Origin: Streptomyces oryzae
GTDB lineage: Bacteria; Actinomycetota; Actinomycetes; Streptomycetales; Streptomycetaceae
Assembly (NCBI RefSeq): GCF_017676365.1
Contig: NZ_JADKMA010000008.1
Location: forward strand, 1 to 64,000
Length of the DNA stretch: 64,000 nt
Reading direction: 5' to 3'
Both the position numbers and the translations under genes were made by a program. Under the pieces are notes generated by a model, which ran no database searches, had not been told where the DNA came from, and saw nothing but the letters and a program-made list of their open reading frames with translations. Positions 58,507-64,000 of the stretch are shown here, piece by piece. Within the stretch, counting starts at the first letter, position 1. Each line of letters starts with the position of its first letter.

Positions 58507-59232
58507 ATGGAGACCGAGGAACAGCACGACGAACCGGAGCGCGACCGTTCTTCCGTTCCCGACCAGGGAAGGAAGGGCAGGTCGCGCTCCGTGCGTCTGG
58601 GCCTGTCCGCGGGCTCCGTACTGGCGGTGCTCTTGCTGACAAGTGCGTTCATCGTGCAGCCTTTTCTGATCCCGAGTTCCTCGATGGACCCGACCCTGCG
58701 CGTCGGGGACCGGGTGATGGTGAACAAACTGGCCTACCGTTTCGGTGACGGTCCGCGGCGTGGGGACGTCGTGGTGTTCGACGGCACCGACTCCTTCTCG
58801 GGGGAAGCAGACCCGGACGCGAACCCGGTGACGACCGCGCTGCACAAGGCCGGCGCGTCGACCGGACTGGTGCGCCCCTCCGAGACCGACTATGTGAAGC
58901 GCGTGGTCGGAGTCGGCGGTGACCGGGTGCGCTGCTGTGACAGACGGGGGAGGATCGAGGTGAACGGTCGGCCGGTGGACGAGGACTATCTGCATCCGGG
59001 CAACGCCCCCTCCGCCGTTCCTTTCGACATCCGGGTTCCGGAGGGACGCCTGTGGGTGATGGGCGACTACCGTTCCCGGTCCAGCGACTCCCGTGACCAC
59101 CTCGGCGACCCCGGTGGCGGCACCGTTCCCGTCGAGCGGGTGATCGGGCGCGCCGACTGGATCGGCTGGCCACTGGGCCGCGTCGGCGCGGTGCCCGGCG
59201 CGCCCGCGGAGTCGGGCGGCGACGATGGCTGA
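58507..59232 (+). CDS. sipW: type I signal peptidase (SipW position)
   Basis: A 241-residue membrane signal peptidase. One N-terminal TM (about residues 35-52) precedes the active-site box IPSSSMDPTL with Ser59, and the general-base Lys131 lies in DYVKRVVGVGGD. GDYRSRSSDSRDHLG is box E. No clear C-terminal TM is present. In S. lividans the four sip genes sit in this order after rplS, which supports the name. ATG at 58507. It overlaps sipX by 8 nt. Confidence 0.95.
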   Translation: METEEQHDEPERDRSSVPDQGRKGRSRSVRLGLSAGSVLAVLLLTSAFIVQPFLIPSSSMDPTLRVGDRVMVNKLAYRFGDGPRRGDVVVFDGTDSFSGEADPDANPVTTALHKAGASTGLVRPSETDYVKRVVGVGGDRVRCCDRRGRIEVNGRPVDEDYLHPGNAPSAVPFDIRVPEGRLWVMGDYRSRSSDSRDHLGDPGGGTVPVERVIGRADWIGWPLGRVGAVPGAPAESGGDDG

Positions 59233-60610
59233 CCCCGAGCACCCCTCAGGGAACTTCGGGCACGGGGCTTCGCAGGGCGGCGGATACGGCGGCGAGGCTG
59301 CGTATGGCGGCGTCGGCCATGGCGGTGCTGAATACGGCGAGAGCTCCTATGGCGCGTCGTATCCCTACGCGGAGCCGTACGACTATTCGGAGCCGCACTG
59401 GTACAGCAACCCGCCGCAGCCGCAGCAGCCCCAGCAGTCGCCCTACACGCCCCCTGAGACCGCCGCCGTGCCGCCGCGGACGGGGGTGCCGCCGCAGGCC
59501 GTGGACGGTGCGGCAGTTGGGGACGCCGCAGAAGTCGCGGGGGTCGGGGGCGCCGCGGGCGCTGGGGGAGAGGAGCCGCCGCCGTTGCGCCGCCCCGGGC
59601 AGGGCAGAGCCGACCGCAGGCGGGCTGCAAAACGGATCAGGCGACGCCGCAGGCTCTCCGCGACCAAGGAGATCCCGATACTCATCTGTGTCGCCTTGCT
59701 GATCGCATGGGTGCTGAAAACCTTCCTCGTCCAGGCGTTCGTGATCCCGTCAGGCTCGATGGAACAGACCATCCGGATCGGCGACCGGGTGCTGGTCGAC
59801 AAGCTCACCCCATGGTTCGGCTCCAAGCCGCACCGTGGGGACGTGGTCGTCTTCCAGGACCCGGGTGGCTGGCTGGAGAACGAGAAGAAGGACACCAAGG
59901 ACCCGCCGGCCGGGATCAAGCAGGGCAAGGAGTTCCTGACCTTCATCGGACTGCTGCCCTCGGACGACGAGCAGGACCTGATCAAGCGGGTCGTCGGCGT
60001 CGGTGGTGACACGGTGCGCTGCTGCGACAAGCAGGGCCGCATCACCGTGAACGGAAAGCCGCTGAAGGAGCCGTATCTCCACCCGGGCAACAAACCCTCG
60101 AGGATCAAGTTCAAAGTGACCGTCCCTGTGGGACGCGTGTTCGTGATGGGCGACCACCGGGCCAACTCCGCAGACTCCCGCTATCACCTGAAGGAACCCG
60201 ACCAGGGAACGATCGGGGAGGACCGGATCGTTGGCAGAGCGATTGTCATCGCCTGGCCGTTCGACCATTGGAGGCGGCTCGAAGAGCCGAAGACCTTCGC
60301 CTCGGTGCCCGATCCCGCAGGCGTGGCCGCCTCCGCATCCGTTGACCGCGACAACCGAGTGGCGCAACTCCCGTTCTTCGCGGAACTTCCGCTCGTTATG
60401 GGATTGGTGGGCCTGTCCCGACTGCGGGACAGGCGAATGCGCAGTGGGAGGAGTGGTTGTGGGGGACTTGGCGGTCGGCACCCGTTCCGGTTCCGGGTAC
60501 CCGGAGGACGAACGTTCCGGTACGGACAGCAGGACGGACGGCAGGACGCGCGACAGGAAGCGCGACACGACGCGCGACGAAGGACCACCGGCCGTGGAAA
60601 GAGAGAGTGA
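59225..60610 (+). CDS. sipX: type I signal peptidase (SipX position) with long N-terminus
   Basis: A 461-residue signal peptidase. Residues 1-130 are low complexity and rich in Gly, Tyr, Pro and Gln, cytosolic by topology, followed by a basic stretch and TM (EIPILICVALLIAWVLKTFL). Ser178 is in IPSGSMEQTI and Lys254 in LIKRVVGVGGD; MGDHRANSADSRYHL is box E. A hydrophobic C-terminal segment (LPLVMGLVGLSRL) is followed by an Arg/Gly-rich end that overlaps sipY by 152 nt if sipY starts at 60459. ATG at 59225 lies inside sipW. Confidence 0.93.
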   Translation: MADPEHPSGNFGHGASQGGGYGGEAAYGGVGHGGAEYGESSYGASYPYAEPYDYSEPHWYSNPPQPQQPQQSPYTPPETAAVPPRTGVPPQAVDGAAVGDAAEVAGVGGAAGAGGEEPPPLRRPGQGRADRRRAAKRIRRRRRLSATKEIPILICVALLIAWVLKTFLVQAFVIPSGSMEQTIRIGDRVLVDKLTPWFGSKPHRGDVVVFQDPGGWLENEKKDTKDPPAGIKQGKEFLTFIGLLPSDDEQDLIKRVVGVGGDTVRCCDKQGRITVNGKPLKEPYLHPGNKPSRIKFKVTVPVGRVFVMGDHRANSADSRYHLKEPDQGTIGEDRIVGRAIVIAWPFDHWRRLEEPKTFASVPDPAGVAASASVDRDNRVAQLPFFAELPLVMGLVGLSRLRDRRMRSGRSGCGGLGGRHPFRFRVPGGRTFRYGQQDGRQDARQEARHDARRRTTGRGKRE

Positions 60611-61556
60611 CAGTGTGACCGCCGATACTGACGGGACGGCAGCGAGCTCCGGAGCTGACGGGGACGGCCCGTGGAACTCCTCCCCGACGCCGGGCCACGA
60701 GGCGCCGGACTCGGACGGAGGAGGCGAGGATCCGAGTGGGAAGAAGCCGGTGAAGAAGCAGCGCTCGTTCTGGAAGGAACTGCCGATGCTCATCGGCATC
60801 GCGCTGATCCTCGCGCTGATCATCAAGACGTTCCTGGTGCAGGCGTTCTCCATCCCCTCCGACTCGATGCAGGACACGCTCCAGCGCGGCGACCGGGTGC
60901 TGGTCGACAAGCTGACGCCATGGTTCGGGTCCACCCCGGAGCGCGGTGAAGTCGTCGTCTTCCACGACCCGGGCGGCTGGCTCCCCGAGGCGCACGTCGA
61001 GGAGAACTTCGTCCAGACGGCGCTGAGCTTCATCGGCCTGATGCCCTCCGCCAACGAGAAGGACCTGATCAAGCGGGTCATCGCGGTCGGCGGTGACACC
61101 GTCGAATGCAAGAAGGGCGGCAAGGTCCGCGTCAACGGCACGGCGCTGGACGAGTCCTCGTACATCTTCCCGGGCAACACGCCCTGCGACGACAAGCCGT
61201 TCGGTCCGGTAAAGGTGCCCAAGGGCAAGCTGTGGGTGATGGGCGACCACCGTCAGGACTCCCTCGACTCCCGCTACCACCAGAACCAGCCCGGTGACGG
61301 CTTCGTCCCGGAGAAGCAGGTGGTGGGCAGGGCCATCGTCAAGGCGTGGCCGATCAACCGCTGGGGCTCGCTGCCGGTGCCGGAGACCTTCGACCAGCAG
61401 GGCGTGCAGTCGCGCGCGCTGAACGCCGCACCTGGCGCGCTCGGGCTGGCCGGCGCCGTTCCGCTGGTGCTGTGGCGGCGCAGGCGGCTGGAGACGCGGC
61501 TGCACCTGAAGTCGCGGCACGCGCACGGCGAGGGAGAGGCGTCTTCCGAGGGCTGA
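60459..61556 (+). CDS. sipY: type I signal peptidase (SipY position)
   Basis: A 365-residue signal peptidase from GTG 60459, which has GGAGGAG (60447-60453) 5 nt upstream. A disordered, charged N-terminus precedes the TM (LPMLIGIALILALIIKTFLV). Ser136 is in IPSDSMQDTL, Lys205 in DLIKRVIAVGGD, and MGDHRQDSLDSRYHQ is box E. A C-terminal hydrophobic helix (ALGLAGAVPLVLW) follows, so both termini are likely cytosolic. A second start, GTG 60615, would begin 4 nt after the sipX stop and remove the 152-nt overlap (313 residues). Confidence 0.94.
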   Translation: MGDLAVGTRSGSGYPEDERSGTDSRTDGRTRDRKRDTTRDEGPPAVERESDSVTADTDGTAASSGADGDGPWNSSPTPGHEAPDSDGGGEDPSGKKPVKKQRSFWKELPMLIGIALILALIIKTFLVQAFSIPSDSMQDTLQRGDRVLVDKLTPWFGSTPERGEVVVFHDPGGWLPEAHVEENFVQTALSFIGLMPSANEKDLIKRVIAVGGDTVECKKGGKVRVNGTALDESSYIFPGNTPCDDKPFGPVKVPKGKLWVMGDHRQDSLDSRYHQNQPGDGFVPEKQVVGRAIVKAWPINRWGSLPVPETFDQQGVQSRALNAAPGALGLAGAVPLVLWRRRRLETRLHLKSRHAHGEGEASSEG

Positions 61557-61703
61557 CGGCTTCGCGTACCGCCCGGTAGGGTCAGCGGTCAGCGGTCGGC
61601 GCCGGTGTGGGTGCCGGTGCTGGTGTCGGCGCCCGTGGCGCAGGTGCCGGTGGGACCGGCGCGAGACGGCGCGAGGCCGCTGCGAGTACCCGGGAGTGCG
61701 GAA

Positions 61704-62441
61704 GTGAGCATGGCAGAACGTACCGACGAGGGCCGCGGCCGACTGGGCCACCGGCTGTCCTCAGTGGCTGTGGCCCTCGGGTGTGTGCTCTTCCTCGGCG
61801 GCTTCGTCTGGGGCGCCGTGCTCTACAAGCCGTACACCGTGCCCACCGACTCCATGGACCCGACAGTGCAGGCCGGTGCCCGGGTGCTGGCCGAGCGGGT
61901 GGACGGCGACGAAGTGCGGCGCGGCGATGTCGTGGTCTTCCGGGACTCGGTCTGGGGCACGGTGCCCATGGTCAAGCGGGTCGTGGGAGTCGGCGGCGAC
62001 AAGGTGGCGTGCTGTGACCGGGACGGCAGGCTCACCGTCAACGGCAAGCCCGTCGACGAGCCGTATCTGCGCGGACAGGGGCGCGACTCGCAGGAACCTT
62101 TCGACCCCACCCGCATACCCAAGGGCAAGCTGTTCCTGCTGGGGGACAACAGGCAGGCGTCGCTCGACTCCAGAGTGCACCTGGAGGACGCCGACCACGG
62201 CGCCGTGCCCCGCTCCGCCGTCCAGGCTCGCGTCGAGGCCATAGCCTGGCCCGCCGGTGCCTTCGGCATGCTGCCCGAGCCGAGCGGATTCGCCGACATG
62301 CCCGGCGGCACCTCGGAACGCGGACCGCTGCCGCTGGCGCTGACCGCCGTGGTCGTGGGGGCCGTCCTGGTGCTGGGCGGTGCCGCGTACGGACCGCTCG
62401 CGCGGCGCCGCGCAACTTCGGCCCGACGCCGCCCGGGGTGA
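61704..62441 (+). CDS. sipZ: type I signal peptidase (SipZ position)
   Basis: A 245-residue signal peptidase. TM1 covers about residues 16-37. Ser50 is in VPTDSMDPTV, Lys91 in MVKRVVGVGGD, and LGDNRQASLDSRVHL is box E, with Asn where the others have His or Tyr. A C-terminal TM (LALTAVVVGAVLVLGGAAYG) ends in a basic tail. GTG at 61704 has GGGAG upstream; ATG 61710 is equally possible. It is separated from sipY by 147 nt, so it may have its own promoter. Confidence 0.94.
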   Translation: MSMAERTDEGRGRLGHRLSSVAVALGCVLFLGGFVWGAVLYKPYTVPTDSMDPTVQAGARVLAERVDGDEVRRGDVVVFRDSVWGTVPMVKRVVGVGGDKVACCDRDGRLTVNGKPVDEPYLRGQGRDSQEPFDPTRIPKGKLFLLGDNRQASLDSRVHLEDADHGAVPRSAVQARVEAIAWPAGAFGMLPEPSGFADMPGGTSERGPLPLALTAVVVGAVLVLGGAAYGPLARRRATSARRRPG

Positions 62442-62480
62442 CGCACAATGGGGGGACGCACGGCTGAAGGGGAACATGCC

Positions 62481-62804
62481 ATGAGCGCCGAGGACCTCGA
62501 AAAGTACGAGACCGAGATGGAGCTCAAGCTCTACAGGGAGTACAGAGATGTCGTCGGACTGTTCAAATATGTGATCGAGACCGACCGGCGTTTCTATCTC
62601 ACCAATGACTACGAGATGCAGGTCCACTCGGTGCAGGGCGAGGTGTTCTTCGAGGTGTCGATGGCGGATGCCTGGGTCTGGGACATGTATCGACCGGCCC
62701 GGTTCGTCAAGCAGGTGCGAGTCCTCACGTTCAAGGACGTGAATATCGAGGAGCTCAACAAGAGCGAACTGGATCTGCCGGAGGACTCGGGCTTCAAGGG
62801 CTGA
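62481..62804 (+). CDS. DUF2469-family protein
   Basis: A 107-residue acidic protein highly conserved in actinobacteria. It contains [39 protein letters not shown] and [20 protein letters not shown]. There is no membrane segment or catalytic motif. ATG at 62481 has AAGGGGAA upstream. Its place between the signal peptidases and yraN is conserved, but the function is unknown. Confidence 0.92.
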   Translation: MSAEDLEKYETEMELKLYREYRDVVGLFKYVIETDRRFYLTNDYEMQVHSVQGEVFFEVSMADAWVWDMYRPARFVKQVRVLTFKDVNIEELNKSELDLPEDSGFKG

Positions 62805-62821
62805 GCCTGGCGGGACTCCGT

Positions 62822-62850
62822 CGAGTACGGGCGGGAAGCGCCCGTACTCG
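62822..62850 (+). terminator. terminator after the DUF2469 gene
   Basis: CGAGTACGGGCG (62822-62833) pairs perfectly with CGCCCGTACTCG (62839-62850), loop GGAAG. A 12-bp stem just beyond the stop codon. Confidence 0.8.
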
Positions 62851-62986
62851 GCCCCCGCCCCTGCTGCTGCCCGCCCGCTGCAGCCCGCCGCGTCGGCTGC
62901 CGCCTCCGGCCGACTGCCGGCCGTCCGCCGGGGGCTCTGCCCGCCGGTTCCCGTGCTGCCGAACTTCACTCGGGCGGGTGACGGGA

Positions 62987-63013
62987 TTTTCCACAACCGC
63001 CGGGTTCTCCACA
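62987..63013 (+). promoter_or_regulatory. pair of DnaA-box-like nonamers
   Basis: TTTTCCACA (62987-62995) and TTCTCCACA (63005-63013) are direct repeats 18 bp apart. Each differs from the DnaA-box TTGTCCACA at one position. They lie about 65-90 nt before yraN. Whether DnaA binds here is untested. Confidence 0.4.
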
Positions 63014-63078
63014 GAAAAAGAGCAAGATCACCCAGCCGCCTCCGATGCCGCCACAGTCGGTGTCGGAGGTGGTGCCGT

Positions 63079-63639
63079 ATGAACACCAGCGAAGCGCGGA
63101 GCAGCGGACGTTCCGGGGTTGAGCAGCAGGGCGCCGGGGGCCCCGGCACGGGGTCGCAGGGGAGCGTGCGTCCCGGCAAGGAGTCGCGGGGCGGCGGGCA
63201 GCGAGGCCCTGGCCGGGCGCGCGCCCGCACGAGGAGTACGGAGCGAGGACGACCGTCGCCCCCGGGCTGCGCGAAGGGCGCACTGGGGCGGTACGGAGAG
63301 GACGTGGCGGCGCGGCGGCTGCGCGAAGCGGGGATGGCGATCCTCGAACGGAACTGGCGCTGTGCCGAGGGCGAGATCGACATCATCGCGCGAGACGCGG
63401 ACGCCGTGGTGATCTGCGAGGTCAAAGCCCGCAGGGCGACCCCCTTCCAGCACCCCATGGCCGGGCTGCCGCCTGCCAAGACGGCACGGCTGCGGCGGCT
63501 GGCGGCGCGCTGGCTCAGCGAGTGCTGGGTCGCCCGCTACGGACGCCCGCCGTCCGGCGGGGTGCGGATCGATCTCGTCGGCGTCGTCCTGCCGGACCGC
63601 GGCGCACCCGTGGTGCAGCACGTGCGGGGGGTCGGCTGA
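63079..63639 (+). CDS. yraN: YraN-family (UPF0102) putative endonuclease
   Basis: A 186-residue protein. Residues about 70-186 are the YraN fold, related to Holliday-junction resolvase-type nucleases. [20 protein letters not shown] is the start, and the nuclease-like triad is in [10 protein letters not shown] and VICEVKAR (Glu, Asp, Glu-x-Lys). The first 65 residues are Gly/Arg-rich and non-conserved. ATG at 63079 has GGAGGTG 7 nt upstream. yraN next to comM and dprA is a conserved arrangement linked to DNA processing. Confidence 0.9.
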   Translation: MNTSEARSSGRSGVEQQGAGGPGTGSQGSVRPGKESRGGGQRGPGRARARTRSTERGRPSPPGCAKGALGRYGEDVAARRLREAGMAILERNWRCAEGEIDIIARDADAVVICEVKARRATPFQHPMAGLPPAKTARLRRLAARWLSECWVARYGRPPSGGVRIDLVGVVLPDRGAPVVQHVRGVG

Positions 63640-64000
63640 TGGGGTTCGCCCGTACGTCCGCGGTCGCACTCGTCGGGGTCGAGGGGGTCCCGGTCGAGGT
63701 GCAGGCCGATCTGGAGCCCGGCGTCGCGGCCTTCACTCTCGTCGGACTGCCCGACAAGAGTCTGACGGAGAGCAGGGACAGGGTGCGGGCCGCGGTGGTG
63801 AACTCCGGAGTGCCCTGGCCGCAGAAGAAGCTGACTGTCGGGCTCAGTCCCGCCTCGGTGCCCAAGGGCGGCAGCGGGTTCGACGTCGCGGTTGCCTGCG
63901 CGGTGCTCGCGGCGGCCGAGCGCATCGATCCGCGGGAGATCGCCGGTGTGGTGATGATCGGCGAACTGGGTCTGGACGGCCGGGTGCTGCCGGTGCGTGG
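63639..64000 (+). CDS. comM: ComM/YifB-family Mg-chelatase-like ATPase, N-terminal part (runs off window)
   Basis: Only the first 120 residues are present. [60 protein letters not shown] and GFDVAVACAVLA are characteristic of the N-terminal Lon-protease-like domain. The AAA+ ATPase part lies beyond the window. ComM is a branch-migration helicase in natural transformation in some bacteria; its role in Streptomyces is unclear. ATG at 63639 shares one base with the yraN stop (TGATG), indicating coupling. Confidence 0.94.
   Translation, partial: MGFARTSAVALVGVEGVPVEVQADLEPGVAAFTLVGLPDKSLTESRDRVRAAVVNSGVPWPQKKLTVGLSPASVPKGGSGFDVAVACAVLAAAERIDPREIAGVVMIGELGLDGRVLPVR

Overview
The window reads as high-GC actinobacterial chromosome, almost certainly Streptomyces or a close relative. 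The evidence is a strong G/C bias at third codon positions, many GTG and TTG starts, two conservons (cvnABCD), NdgR beside leuCD, an HU protein with a histone-H1-like tail, NsdA, and four tandem type I signal peptidases (the sipWXYZ arrangement). Gene order matches what is known of the Streptomyces core chromosome. I see no prophage, insertion sequence, CRISPR array or integrated plasmid.

Layout. 1-8105: two tandem conservons, each a sensor-kinase-like CvnA, a roadblock CvnB, a DUF742 CvnC and a Ras-like GTPase CvnD; the first is cut by the window edge. 8232-11029: a FAH-family hydrolase overlapping gltX, then a tRNA-Gln/tRNA-Glu/tRNA-Glu operon with its own promoter and terminator. 11107-12377: divergent MerR regulator and DUF4188 gene sharing two near-palindromic sites. 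12713-15632: ndgR divergent from leuCD. 15954-16965: a small conserved protein and hupS. 17164-23601: a beta-rich small protein, F420 biosynthesis cofC/fbiD, plsC-gpsA, ddlA, a DUF3515 lipoprotein, an Lrp-like domain protein and thiL. 23616-31677: thiD, rpmB, a FakA/DAK2-like protein, recG, rsmD, coaD and a coiled-coil protein. 31766-34506: DUF177-rpmF-rnc-mutM. 34517-40386: a secreted CAP-domain protein, acylphosphatase, a 68-residue coiled-coil protein and smc. 40625-45354: a glucose-type MFS permease, an LLM-class oxidoreductase, ftsY and a solitary Prim-Pol-like protein. 45721-52040: nsdA, then amtB-glnK-glnD behind a GlnR-like site. 52155-58462: ffh, GNAT, a SprT-like metalloprotein, then rpsP-khpA-rimM-trmD-rplS. 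58507-64000: the four signal peptidases, a DUF2469 protein, yraN and the start of comM/yifB.

How the genes work together. Much of the window serves translation and protein export: both SRP GTPases (FtsY, Ffh), ribosomal proteins L28, L32, S16 and L19, ribosome and tRNA modification or maturation factors (RsmD, RimM, TrmD, KhpA, RNase III), GluRS beside its tRNAs, and four signal peptidases. Further blocks handle nitrogen sensing, leucine synthesis, phospholipid, CoA, thiamine and F420 cofactors, and chromosome maintenance (Smc, HupS, RecG, MutM).

I did not find a convincing undescribed multi-gene system. The best leads are: a shared C-terminal tail module and nearly identical DNA tracts between the two conservons; a repeat-rich non-coding stretch (54281-54490) and AT-rich palindrome ahead of the SprT-like gene; a DnaA-box-like pair ahead of yraN-comM; a minisatellite in the glnD 5' end; a TTA codon whose inclusion in nsdA depends on the start codon; and a 152-nt sipX/sipY overlap. 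All coordinates and motifs come from reading the sequence; no searches were run.
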